Below the pieces are notes generated by a model. It was not told the origin of the DNA. It did not search any database and was given only the letters and a program-made list of their open reading frames with translations. Source: an uncultured Prevotella sp. (GTDB taxonomy: Bacteria; Bacteroidota; Bacteroidia; Bacteroidales; Bacteroidaceae). From it: DNA of 64,000 bases. The position numbers and the translations under genes were made by a program. Where the stretch lies: NCBI GenBank assembly GCA_947169185.1, contig CAMVOS010000001.1, forward strand, positions 62,001 to 126,000, written 5' to 3'. Positions 18,247 through 27,209 of the stretch are shown here, one piece after another (positions within the stretch are counted from its first letter, which is position 1; every line of letters starts with the position of its first letter).

Positions 18247-19554
18247 TTATGGGACACGGGTAATCTTTGCGCCCAGCGCATTGAGTCTATGTTCTATGTT
18301 CTCGTAACCGCGGTCTATCTGCTCGATATTGCTAATGAGACTCGTACCATTGGCGCTCATGGCGGCTATCAGCAAAGCGATACCTGCACGGATATCTGGA
18401 CTCGACATCCTGCTGCTGCGCAACTGGCGCTGACGGTCGTGACCTACGACAACGGCACGGTGCGGGTCGCAGAGTATAATCTGGGCTCCCATATCGATGA
18501 GACGGTCGACGAAGAACAGACGGCTCTCGAACATCTTCTGATGGAAAAGTACCGATCCGCGGGCCTGTGTGGCTACGACGATGAGCACCGACAGCAGGTC
18601 GGGCGTCAGTCCGGGCCATGGTGCATCGGCCAGCGTCATGATGGTACCGTCGATAAAGGAGTCGACCACATAATGTTTCTGACGTGGAATGTATAGGTCG
18701 TCGCCGTCTTCCTCCACCTTCACACCTAAGCGTCGGAAAGCGTCGGGAATGATGCCGAGGTCTTTCAGCGAGCAGTCTTTGATGCGGACGCCGTCGCCAC
18801 ACATAGCAGCCATACCGATAAACGAGCCCACTTCAATCATGTCGGGCAACAGCGTATGCTCTGTGCCATGCAGCGTCTTTACACCCTCGATAGTCAGCAG
18901 GTTCGAACCGATGCCGCTCATCTTGGCACCCATCCGGCACAACATGTTGCACAACTGTTGCACATAAGGCTCGCAGGCTGCATTGTATATAGTTGTGGTA
19001 CCCTCGGCCATTGTTGCTGCCATGATGATGTTGGCAGTACCTGTAACGGAGGCCTCGTCTAACAACATGTAGTTGCCCTTCAGTCGTTTGGCACCGATTT
19101 CGTAGACGTTACGGTCTGGAATTTGGTGGAACTTGGCACCCAACTTCTGGAATCCTAGAAAGTGCGTGTCCAAACGGCGGCGTCCAATCTTGTCGCCACC
19201 GGGCTTGGCAATAACTGCTTTGCCCATGCGAGCCAACAGCGGCCCAATCATCATCACTGATCCGCGCAACTGGGCACACTTCTCCACGAACTCGTCGCTC
19301 TCAAGGAATGTCATGTTCAGTGCGTCGGCTTGAAAGGTAAAAGCGTTGTCGCCGCTCTTCTCTACCTTCACGCCGATGTCTTTCAGCAATTGGATGAGGT
19401 TGTTTACGTCGCGGATGTTTGGAATGTTGCGAATGGTCACCGCGTCGCTGGTCAGTAGCGTAGCGCAAATCACCTGCAGAGCCTCGTTCTTTGCGCCCTG
19501 TGGCCTGATTTCGCCGCTTAGCAGGTGTCCGCCTTCTATCTTAAATGAAGCCAT
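18247..19554 (-). CDS. murA: UDP-N-acetylglucosamine 1-carboxyvinyltransferase
   Basis: MASFKIEGGHLLSGEIRPQGAKNEALQVICATLL, WPGLTPDLLS; track start 19698 judged an overextension. Confidence 0.93.
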   Translation of the reverse strand: MASFKIEGGHLLSGEIRPQGAKNEALQVICATLLTSDAVTIRNIPNIRDVNNLIQLLKDIGVKVEKSGDNAFTFQADALNMTFLESDEFVEKCAQLRGSVMMIGPLLARMGKAVIAKPGGDKIGRRRLDTHFLGFQKLGAKFHQIPDRNVYEIGAKRLKGNYMLLDEASVTGTANIIMAATMAEGTTTIYNAACEPYVQQLCNMLCRMGAKMSGIGSNLLTIEGVKTLHGTEHTLLPDMIEVGSFIGMAAMCGDGVRIKDCSLKDLGIIPDAFRRLGVKVEEDGDDLYIPRQKHYVVDSFIDGTIMTLADAPWPGLTPDLLSVLIVVATQARGSVLFHQKMFESRLFFVDRLIDMGAQIILCDPHRAVVVGHDRQRQLRSSRMSSPDIRAGIALLIAAMSANGTSLISNIEQIDRGYENIEHRLNALGAKITRVP

Positions 19555-19567
19555 GATGGTAATGGTA

Positions 19568-20176
19568 TTACTTTTTCTTCTTGCGTTTTCCGGAACTATC
19601 GTTGTTGATTGCGGTGATGCGGTCGAAACGGAATGACGACAGGTCAATCTGTATCTTACCGTCTGTAAAGCGTGCCAGGTCGTCGGCAATGCGCTCATCG
19701 TCCATCGAACCGTGACCCCATGTCAGCAGGTCACGCTTCATCTGGTTGGCGGTGACGCGCACCAGCTCGTCGCGTTCCTCCCCCTCGGGCATGGTTTTCA
19801 GCTTCTCAAATACGTCGCCTATCAGTCGGCCGTAGTGGCGTATGCGGGCAATGTCTTGACTCTGAGGGTGAGCCATGGGCTGCGGCTTGGTACTTATTTT
19901 CTCGGCTTCGCTCATGTCGAAGGGCCAGTCAATATCCAGCTGCCCGCGGCACATCAGGAACAAATGGTTCCACAGCGTCTGTTGCCAGTTTTCCGATTGG
20001 CGAATCTGTGGGGTTTTCATCTCCATCTGTCGTACAATGGTCTGAGCACAGCGCATGCGCTCCTCCTTAGTGGGCAGCGCAATGGCCACATCCACCATTT
20101 TCTGAATCTCACGTCCGTACTCTGACAGCACCAGTTTCTCACGCTGTGTATTGTAGTCTAATCCTTTTATATCCAT
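19568..20176 (-). CDS. DUF4290 domain-containing protein
   Basis: LDYNTQREKLVLSEYGREIQKMVDVAIAL plus WNHLFLM; typical position next to murA in Bacteroidetes. Confidence 0.8.
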   Translation of the reverse strand: MDIKGLDYNTQREKLVLSEYGREIQKMVDVAIALPTKEERMRCAQTIVRQMEMKTPQIRQSENWQQTLWNHLFLMCRGQLDIDWPFDMSEAEKISTKPQPMAHPQSQDIARIRHYGRLIGDVFEKLKTMPEGEERDELVRVTANQMKRDLLTWGHGSMDDERIADDLARFTDGKIQIDLSSFRFDRITAINNDSSGKRKKKK

Positions 20177-20212
20177 CTATGTAATTTACAATTTGACGAT
20201 TTACAATTTATG

Positions 20213-20908
20213 TTACAGTAGTGGCTTTGACTTAATGGCCACGAAGTCCTTCAGGTAGAAGGGCACGAAGTAGGCCACGTCTTCAAACTGTTCGCTCAGG
20301 AAGCGCTTTTCTGCCAACGGTTGCATCCATTTTGCCAACGTCTCGATACCCTCTATCAGATGGGCGTTAGGGTGGTTGATGATATCCATACATTTCTTGG
20401 CGCCATTACCGAAGAAGTAGATGGGACGTTCGTCCAACCACTGTTTATACGTCTCGTTACTCACTACGTCGGCACTAACCTCGCGTACCGTCTTCAGACC
20501 ACGATCGTACAGAGCCGAATACACCTCCATCCGTCGCGCGTCAATCATCGGACACAACAGCGCATTCTCTTCTTGGATGGTTTCTCTGAGCAATACCGGG
20601 ACGCACATCAGTTCCAGCGTGGGCACGGCTATCAGCTTCAGATTGCGCCCGTAGCAGATGCCTTTTGCCATCGATACACCGATTCTTAGCCCCGTATACG
20701 AGCCAGGGCCACAGCTTACGGCCACAGCGTCGAACGGTATGGCGTGGTTGTCCGTAAACGACAGTGCCTCGTCAACCATCGTCCCCAAGTGCTCAGCACC
20801 GGCACCACGCTCGCCCTCTTCCCGTTGCTCAAAAATGCACTGTCCGTTCTCCGAGACAGCCACCGAACAGACGTTCGCACTCGTTTCTATATGCAGTATA
20901 CAAGCCAT
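20213..20908 (-). CDS. tsaB: tRNA threonylcarbamoyladenosine biosynthesis protein TsaB
   Basis: ILHIETSANVCSVAV, VSCGPGSYTGLRIGVSMAKGI, PMIDARRMEVYSA; start at MACIL (20908). Confidence 0.92.
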   Translation of the reverse strand: MACILHIETSANVCSVAVSENGQCIFEQREEGERGAGAEHLGTMVDEALSFTDNHAIPFDAVAVSCGPGSYTGLRIGVSMAKGICYGRNLKLIAVPTLELMCVPVLLRETIQEENALLCPMIDARRMEVYSALYDRGLKTVREVSADVVSNETYKQWLDERPIYFFGNGAKKCMDIINHPNAHLIEGIETLAKWMQPLAEKRFLSEQFEDVAYFVPFYLKDFVAIKSKPLL

Positions 20909-21049
20909 TTCCTTTACACATTGTATTGTATTAGTTTGCAAAGGTAATAAAAATTGGGCGAAATACAAAATGAAAACTCGTTTTTTTCTTTTTATTTCCG
21001 GACGGAAGTGCCTTCGTCTGTAATGAAAGGTGCAGAACAGTGCGCAAAA

Positions 21050-21145
21050 ATAATTTTGAAAGAAAGAAAAGAAACAAAGAAAAAGAAAAACTTCCCCCCG
21101 TACCCCCTATTAAAAGAAAAAGAAAAAACAGAAACAGAATAGAAA
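21050..21145. repeat. purine-rich low-complexity tract with C6/C5 interruptions
   Basis: Long A/G stretch gaaagaaaagaaacaaagaaaaagaaaaacttccccccgtaccccctattaaaagaaaaag... Confidence 0.7.
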
Positions 21146-21381
21146 TATATCTATTGTCTGCGACGCGAAATTAGTTTTTCGTGATACTCCGAAACTATTT
21201 CCGAATACTCCGAAAGTATTTTTTTTATTGTTTGACCTTTTTGAATATTTTCACTATTATTTGGAATTGAGTAACACTGGAGACAACAGCGGCGGTGGCG
21301 ATGAAGGTGGAATGTAATGATGCCTGATGTAAGGATGTGAAAAAAGTCGGGCAGACTGATGGTCGGCTCGATTTTTTTTCG

Positions 21382-21389
21382 TACCTTTG
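21382..21389 (+). promoter_or_regulatory. -7 box TACCTTTG upstream of yicC
   Basis: Exact Bacteroidetes -7 consensus 31 nt before the ATG. Confidence 0.6.
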
Positions 21390-21420
21390 CACGAAATATA
21401 ACAATAAGACATAACGGATT

Positions 21421-22293
21421 ATGATACAATCGATGACGGGCTATGGCAAAACTGTCGTGGCTTACAAAGGAAAGAAGATTAATGTTGAAATCAAGTCGCT
21501 GAACTCGAAGCAGCTTGACCTGACGACGCGTATGGCGCCGCTATATCGTGAGAAGGAGATGGAGGTTCGCCAGATGATTGCCGAGCAGTTGCAGCGTGGC
21601 AAGGTGGAGTTTGCCATCTGGATAGAGAAGGATGCCGCTGCTGAGGCTGCACCGGTGAATACGGCGCTGATGGACGGTTACTATAAGCAGCTGCAGGCTT
21701 TTGCTGACGACCATAAGATGCAGAATACTGACTGGATGCAGTTGCTGGTGCGCATGCCCGACGTGTTGACGAAGACGGAGGTCGAAGTGCTGGAGGACGA
21801 CGAGTGGCTGACGGTTCGTCAGGGTGTCAGCGAGGCTGTGCAGGCTTTGGTGGACTTCCGTACTCAGGAAGGTGCTGCTTTGGAGAAGAAGTTTGCTGAG
21901 AAAATTGACAATATCGAGCAGTTGCTGGCCTCTATCGAGCCCTACGAAAAGGCCCGCGTGGAGAAAATCCGTGCCCGCATCGTGGAGGGGCTGAAGCAGA
22001 TTCCTGGTGCGGAGTACGACAAGAACCGTCTGGAGCAGGAGCTGATTTACTATATCGAGAAACTGGATATCAGCGAGGAGAAGCAGCGCTTGGCTAACCA
22101 CCTGAAGTATTTCCGTGAGACTATGGCCGATGCTCCAGGACAGGGCAAGAAGCTGGGCTTCATTGCGCAGGAGATGGGGCGCGAAATCAACACTACAGGC
22201 TCGAAGTCGAACCAGGCTGAGATGCAGAATATCGTGGTGAAGATGAAGGATGAACTGGAACAGATTAAGGAACAAGTGCTGAACGCGCTTTAA
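21421..22293 (+). CDS. YicC family endoribonuclease-like protein
   Basis: MIQSMTGYGKTVV, SLNSKQLDL; C-term GKKLGFIAQEMGREINTTGSKSNQAEMQ. Confidence 0.93.
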   Translation: MIQSMTGYGKTVVAYKGKKINVEIKSLNSKQLDLTTRMAPLYREKEMEVRQMIAEQLQRGKVEFAIWIEKDAAAEAAPVNTALMDGYYKQLQAFADDHKMQNTDWMQLLVRMPDVLTKTEVEVLEDDEWLTVRQGVSEAVQALVDFRTQEGAALEKKFAEKIDNIEQLLASIEPYEKARVEKIRARIVEGLKQIPGAEYDKNRLEQELIYYIEKLDISEEKQRLANHLKYFRETMADAPGQGKKLGFIAQEMGREINTTGSKSNQAEMQNIVVKMKDELEQIKEQVLNAL

Positions 22294-22298
22294 GAGAT

Positions 22299-22323
22299 CA
22301 CGGATTAAACGGATGACACGGAT
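22299..22323. repeat. 9-nt tandem repeat CACGGATTA AACGGATGA CACGGAT abutting the gmk start codon
   Basis: Read directly. Confidence 0.8.
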
Positions 22324-22893
22324 ATGAAAGGAAAAATGTTAATAGTCAGCGCTCCCAGTGGTAGCGGAAAGTCGACCATCGTACAATGGCTGATGAAGGA
22401 ACATCCGGAGTTGAAGCTATACTTTTCAATTAGTTGTACGAGCCGTGCACCACGTGGTACAGAGCAGAATGGGGTGGAGTATTTTTTTCTGACACCTGAC
22501 GAGTTCAAGACAAAGATTAAGAACGACGAGTTCCTAGAATATGAAGAGGTGTACGAAAACCGCTTCTACGGTACATTGAAACAACAAGTAGAGAACCAGC
22601 GTGCGATAGGACAGAACGTGGTGTTCGACGTCGACGTGAAAGGTGGCGTAAATATCAAGAAGTATTATGGCGACGAAGCCTTGAGCCTGTTTATCCAGCC
22701 TCCTTCAGTCGAAGAACTGCGTCGTCGACTGGAGGGGCGTGGCACTGATACCGCAGAGGCCATCGAACAGCGACTGGCTAAGGCAGAGTATGAGTTGACC
22801 TTTGCCTCTCAGTTCGATAAAATCATAGTTAATGACGACTTGGAGAAAGCCAAGCAGGAAGCGTTACGCATCGTAAAAGATTTCCTTGGATGA
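22324..22893 (+). CDS. gmk: guanylate kinase
   Basis: MLIVSAPSGSGKSTIV, SISCTSRAPRGTEQNGVEYFF. Confidence 0.96.
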   Translation: MKGKMLIVSAPSGSGKSTIVQWLMKEHPELKLYFSISCTSRAPRGTEQNGVEYFFLTPDEFKTKIKNDEFLEYEEVYENRFYGTLKQQVENQRAIGQNVVFDVDVKGGVNIKKYYGDEALSLFIQPPSVEELRRRLEGRGTDTAEAIEQRLAKAEYELTFASQFDKIIVNDDLEKAKQEALRIVKDFLG

Positions 22894-23432
22894 GAAAGGT
22901 AGGGATTTTCGGAGGCTCATTCAATCCGATACACACTGGACATATTGCTCTGGCACAGGCTGTGCAGAAGCAATGTGGGCTGGATGAAGTATGGCTGATG
23001 GTGTCGCCCCAGAATCCCTTGAAACGTAACGACTCTGACCTGTTGGATGATAGCTTGCGTTTTGAAATGGCACAAAAGGCGTTGGAGGGCGTCGACGGCG
23101 TGGTGGCCTGCGACTATGAGTTCCATCTGCCCAAGCCAAGCTATACGTGGAACACGCTTCAGCACTTGTCGATGGACTATCCCGACCACCGCTTCTATTT
23201 GTTAATAGGTGGCGACAACTGGGCACACTTCGAGCGTTGGCGCCATTGGAAGGACATTCTGCGCCATTATGATGTCATCGTCTATCCACGCGATGATTAT
23301 TCGGGTACTATCGATGTGCCTTTGCTTCCCATATCGAGTACAGAGATTCGCCAGAAGGTGAGAGCAGGTGAGGATATTAGTGGCTTGGTGCCTGCTGGCA
23401 TTATTCCTTTGGTAAAACAATATTATCGGTAA
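22890..23432 (+). CDS. nadD: nicotinate-nucleotide adenylyltransferase
   Basis: KVGIFGGSFNPIHTGHIALAQ, LPISSTEIRQKV. Confidence 0.95.
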   Translation: MRKVGIFGGSFNPIHTGHIALAQAVQKQCGLDEVWLMVSPQNPLKRNDSDLLDDSLRFEMAQKALEGVDGVVACDYEFHLPKPSYTWNTLQHLSMDYPDHRFYLLIGGDNWAHFERWRHWKDILRHYDVIVYPRDDYSGTIDVPLLPISSTEIRQKVRAGEDISGLVPAGIIPLVKQYYR

Positions 23433-23438
23433 ATAGCT

Positions 23439-24254
23439 ATGAACAATCAGACACGACAATATTCCATCGTTGTAGTCACATATAATAATGCAGATGGACT
23501 GAGACGGACCCTGAAGAGTATCCGCCTCTTGGACTATGCACAAAAGGAGGTGATTGTAATAGACGGAGGCAGTAAGGACGATACGCTCGCTATTATTGCT
23601 GAGAATCAGGATATCATCACCACTTCTGTATCAGAGAAGGACAATGGTATCTACAATGCGATGAACAAAGGCATCAAGCTGGTGAAAGGCGATTATGTGG
23701 TCTTTATGAATTCTGGTGATGAGTTTGTCAACAAGGACGTGCTATCGTTGGTGAACGGCTACGATGGCGACATCATTCTTGGTGAAGATATATATGGCGG
23801 GGCGCGAAGAACACTGAAGCAGAAGATGACACTCTACGATTTGCTGTCCAATGGTATGTATCATCAGGCGGTATATTATCGTAATAAGGTATTACAGAAG
23901 TATGGCTTCGACGAATCTTATAAACTCATTGCAGACCTGAAGTCTGTTGTAGAACCCTTGGTGAAAGACAGAGTTGTCATTTCTTGCGTTACGCAACCTT
24001 TAGCTATTTGTGAGAGCGGAGGTGTTAGCAAACAGCGTTGGAGAGACACGCTGATAGAGAACCGACGAATGATTGATGAGCTGGTAGATCCTTTCTATAA
24101 GGAAGACTATCTGAAGTTTGCACGAGTCAACAATAGTATGCTAGACGATTTCATCGTTTTGTCATACTTCCATAAAGTATTCCCGCTGTTAAGATTGATG
24201 GCAAAAATAGCCAGATGGCTTAACGCTAAGTATAAGCATATTCCCATAGAATAG
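23439..24254 (+). CDS. glycosyltransferase family 2 (WcaE-like)
   Basis: YSIVVVTYNNADGLRRTLKSI, VIDGGSKDDT, EKDNGIYNAMNKGI, VVFMNSGDEF. Confidence 0.9.
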   Translation: MNNQTRQYSIVVVTYNNADGLRRTLKSIRLLDYAQKEVIVIDGGSKDDTLAIIAENQDIITTSVSEKDNGIYNAMNKGIKLVKGDYVVFMNSGDEFVNKDVLSLVNGYDGDIILGEDIYGGARRTLKQKMTLYDLLSNGMYHQAVYYRNKVLQKYGFDESYKLIADLKSVVEPLVKDRVVISCVTQPLAICESGGVSKQRWRDTLIENRRMIDELVDPFYKEDYLKFARVNNSMLDDFIVLSYFHKVFPLLRLMAKIARWLNAKYKHIPIE

Positions 24255-24267
24255 GCCGTTTGCCCAT

Positions 24268-25185
24268 TCATTGTTCTTTGGTTTGCAGCCACCATTTATA
24301 GCCGTGTATCAAGTAGTAGGCTATGCGGGGTGGTAGTGCGAATGCCAGCCGATCTGTAAAGGAGATGTGATGGCTGAGTTTGCCCTTCAACGTATGGTAA
24401 TATTGGGCATAGACATCGAACTGGCTATCGTCGATGAATTTCTCGTAAACCTTCACTTGGCGCAGGCGAAAAAACGGTTCTATTGTCGTCCATACAGGTT
24501 GTAATGCCGATTGCATCAGTTGGTCGTAACGGCTCTCGTAGTCAAGATTGATGCGCGGATAGCTGGTAATGCCTTCGCTGTAGACATAGCAACTTTGGCT
24601 GATGTAATACACCCGAGAAACTTTGGTCAGATAGCGGATATGGAAAAGAATGTCCTCACCAAGATATATTTCGCGGGAAATGTCCAGACAACCGTCAAGG
24701 ATGATGTCTCTGCGAAATAGGATGCCCCAGATGGGCGGAAAATTATTGTGAAGGGCCAAATAGTCTTTGATGACATCCGTAGGAGCTATCAGTCCTCTGC
24801 AGCCTGCGTCTTTAACGATGCCGAACTGGTTCTGATAGGGAGCTATCACCTCGTCGGCATTGTTGGCCTCCATAGCTTCGATGGTATGGCGAAGAGCGTG
24901 GGGAAGTAGCGCGTCATCGCTGTCGCAGAACATGATGTACTGGCCCTGAGCCTCTTCTACACCACGATGACGGGCAGCGGTTACACCACCATTCTCTTTA
25001 TGGATGACTCGCAGACGAGGATACAGACTGGCCATCTCGTCGCAAATAGCACCTGAGGAATCTTTGGAGCCATCGTCGACGGCAATGACCTCGTAATCGT
25101 CATAGTCTTGTGACAAGGCTTGTGTAAGGCATTGACGAACGTATGCCTCCTTATTATATACGGGTATGACGATGCTGATTTTCAT
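24268..25185 (-). CDS. glycosyltransferase family 2
   Basis: MKISIVIPVYNKEAYVRQCL, VDDGSKDSSG, YIMFCDSDDALLP; start trimmed to 25185. Confidence 0.9.
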   Translation of the reverse strand: MKISIVIPVYNKEAYVRQCLTQALSQDYDDYEVIAVDDGSKDSSGAICDEMASLYPRLRVIHKENGGVTAARHRGVEEAQGQYIMFCDSDDALLPHALRHTIEAMEANNADEVIAPYQNQFGIVKDAGCRGLIAPTDVIKDYLALHNNFPPIWGILFRRDIILDGCLDISREIYLGEDILFHIRYLTKVSRVYYISQSCYVYSEGITSYPRINLDYESRYDQLMQSALQPVWTTIEPFFRLRQVKVYEKFIDDSQFDVYAQYYHTLKGKLSHHISFTDRLAFALPPRIAYYLIHGYKWWLQTKEQ

Positions 25186-25270
25186 GATTTTCTCCTTCTG
25201 ATAATCTGTATCCAGATGCAAAAGTACGAAATAATTCATAAATCATAACGCATAATTCATAAATATTTTG

Positions 25271-25278
25271 TATTTTTG
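25271..25278 (+). promoter_or_regulatory. -7 box TATTTTTG 8 nt before the acyltransferase start codon
   Basis: Read directly; no good -33 seen. Confidence 0.45.
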
Positions 25279-25286
25279 CAGCGAAT

Positions 25287-26378
25287 ATGGAGAACAACGT
25301 GATAAAAAAGCCTCGTTTAGAGTGGCTCGATGCCCTTAGAGGGTTTACAATGATACTGGTTGTAGCGAACCACGTGGCTGGTATAGGATATGGCGAGGAA
25401 TGGAAGCATTCGTCTGCCATTCCGTTCTTGGTGTTATTCCGTATGCCATTGTTCTTCTTTGTTAGTGGTTTCCTGGCCTACAAGGTCTCGCAGGTTTGGG
25501 ATCTGAAGAATTTTTGTAAGCTGGTGTGGAAGAAAATCAAGGTGCAGACCATTCCTACGGTGGCATTCTTCTTTTTGGCAATGGCCATCTTGAACCGCCA
25601 TTTCTGGCCAGCAGTCGAAACGGCTTTTCACTCACCGTTAAAGGGGGGCTATTGGTTTACGATAGCACTGCTTTACATGTTTATCATCTATTATGTGTTC
25701 GCTTATCTGGAAAGTAAGATAAAATGGAAATCGTGGGTACCCATCACACTTCTATTCTTGATATCGTTATGCTTTTATGAGACGAACTATCAGCCCAAGT
25801 ATTTCTCTTGGGCTGCGGGTTATAAGGGTGCCAAGACGGATCTGTTTTATTTCCTGCAAGATACAAGTTTTGTCCAGATATTCCTGTATTTCCCGTTTTT
25901 CCTCTATGGAAACATCGTGCATCGCTACTGGGACAAGTGGCAACGCGTGATGGACTCGAAGTGGTTCTTCCCTGTTGTCATCGTGGTGGTGATCCTTGCC
26001 ACGCTCGATGCCCTGAAGTGGCACGCGCTGCGCATGACATGGGCCATTATTCCGTTGACAGTATCGCGTTTTGGACTGCTGACCATCACCTTCATGTATT
26101 TTCGTCACTACCATCAGTATTTCACGAAAATGACCTTTATGGGTGCTTCGCTACAGTATATCGGACGTAGAACGCTGGACATCTACCTGATTCACTTCCT
26201 GTTTATGCCCGACCTGCCACATGTTGGCGAATTCTTCAAGAGTTATCCCCATAATTTCGTACTTGACATCGTGCTCTCAGTCATCCTGGGTCTGGTCATC
26301 ATTGGTTTTAGCATCATTACGTCCAATATCCTGCGCATCAGCCCATTCTTCAAAAAGTGGCTGTTTGGAAGGGGATGA
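25287..26378 (+). CDS. acyltransferase family 3 membrane protein
   Basis: RLEWLDALRGFTMILVVANHV, polytopic, FFVSGFLAYK, LDIYLIHFLF. Confidence 0.88.
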   Translation: MENNVIKKPRLEWLDALRGFTMILVVANHVAGIGYGEEWKHSSAIPFLVLFRMPLFFFVSGFLAYKVSQVWDLKNFCKLVWKKIKVQTIPTVAFFFLAMAILNRHFWPAVETAFHSPLKGGYWFTIALLYMFIIYYVFAYLESKIKWKSWVPITLLFLISLCFYETNYQPKYFSWAAGYKGAKTDLFYFLQDTSFVQIFLYFPFFLYGNIVHRYWDKWQRVMDSKWFFPVVIVVVILATLDALKWHALRMTWAIIPLTVSRFGLLTITFMYFRHYHQYFTKMTFMGASLQYIGRRTLDIYLIHFLFMPDLPHVGEFFKSYPHNFVLDIVLSVILGLVIIGFSIITSNILRISPFFKKWLFGRG

Positions 26379-26405
26379 CGTAAAAATGCATGCGAAAGAC
26401 TTACA

Positions 26406-27209
26406 TTAAATACTTACCCAGTCGTCGGAGAAGATGTCGCGCTTGCCATCACCTGCATACCATTTCTTTGGATACACTACCAAAGGATTGTTCTGATTGA
26501 GACGTGCAGCCCAGAAGCTAAAGGAACTGTTGGCAATGATATTTGCTGAGGCCATGCTCATCAAATACATGTCATAGACACTGTCGTGCCCCTTATTCCA
26601 ATCAATGTATTCTGCGTTATCGACCTGTATGTTCTCCTTCACCCACTCAATGTCGTCCGAGAAGAAAAAGAACTTGAGTGGATTTTCCGTATGTTGGCGG
26701 ATATAGTCTATTGCCTGGCGATAGTAGTCGGCGGTCAGGGTGTTGAAAATCTTCCTGTTTTGTGGTAGCAGATAGTCACCGCGACGGACGTGAATAGCCA
26801 CGCTGCCGGGCTGTTTTATCAACGAGGCCACACGCTCGTTGGCGGCAGAGAGTGGAAGAGCCTTGAATGATAAGTCGAAACCGCTGTGTGTGAAGTATTT
26901 CTTGTTGGCCCAATAGCCATTGATATACAGGGGGGTGTGAGGCTTCTCGGGTGCGTGTTCCACTAAGATGAATTGTCTGTATATATGATATTTGTGCAGT
27001 CGCCAAACCAACCAATATAGACACTTGTAAAAGGGAGACGCCTCTTGCAGCGTCGTGTTAAAGTACTTGTCCAGCTCGAAACCATTATGGTCGGCCTCGC
27101 GGTAGTAGTACCTGACATCTTGATGAAGTACGCTGTGACGATAGGTGTACATGCCATACTGGTATATCTGGTTGCCCAGTCCACCTTTGAAAATGACAAT
27201 CTGTTTCAT
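26406..27209 (-). CDS. alpha-1,2-fucosyltransferase (GT11)
   Basis: FKGGLGNQIYQYGMYTY, VAIHVRRGDYL, FFFFSDDIEWVKEN, IANSSFSFWAARLN. Confidence 0.9.
   Translation of the reverse strand: MKQIVIFKGGLGNQIYQYGMYTYRHSVLHQDVRYYYREADHNGFELDKYFNTTLQEASPFYKCLYWLVWRLHKYHIYRQFILVEHAPEKPHTPLYINGYWANKKYFTHSGFDLSFKALPLSAANERVASLIKQPGSVAIHVRRGDYLLPQNRKIFNTLTADYYRQAIDYIRQHTENPLKFFFFSDDIEWVKENIQVDNAEYIDWNKGHDSVYDMYLMSMASANIIANSSFSFWAARLNQNNPLVVYPKKWYAGDGKRDIFSDDWVSI

Noticed and set aside
19555-19698. 48-residue N-terminal extension of MurA in the ORF track
   Set aside because: Overlaps the DUF4290 gene and lacks MurA similarity; the conserved start MASFKIEGG at 19554 fits better.
21151-21429. 92-aa minus-strand ORF in the tsaB-yicC spacer
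   Set aside because: Overlaps the yicC start and promoter, has low-complexity composition and no start context or homology I can recognise.
21541-22275. 244-aa minus-strand ORF antisense to yicC
   Set aside because: Shadow ORF; Leu/His-rich composition typical of antisense to Glu/Gln-rich coding sequence.
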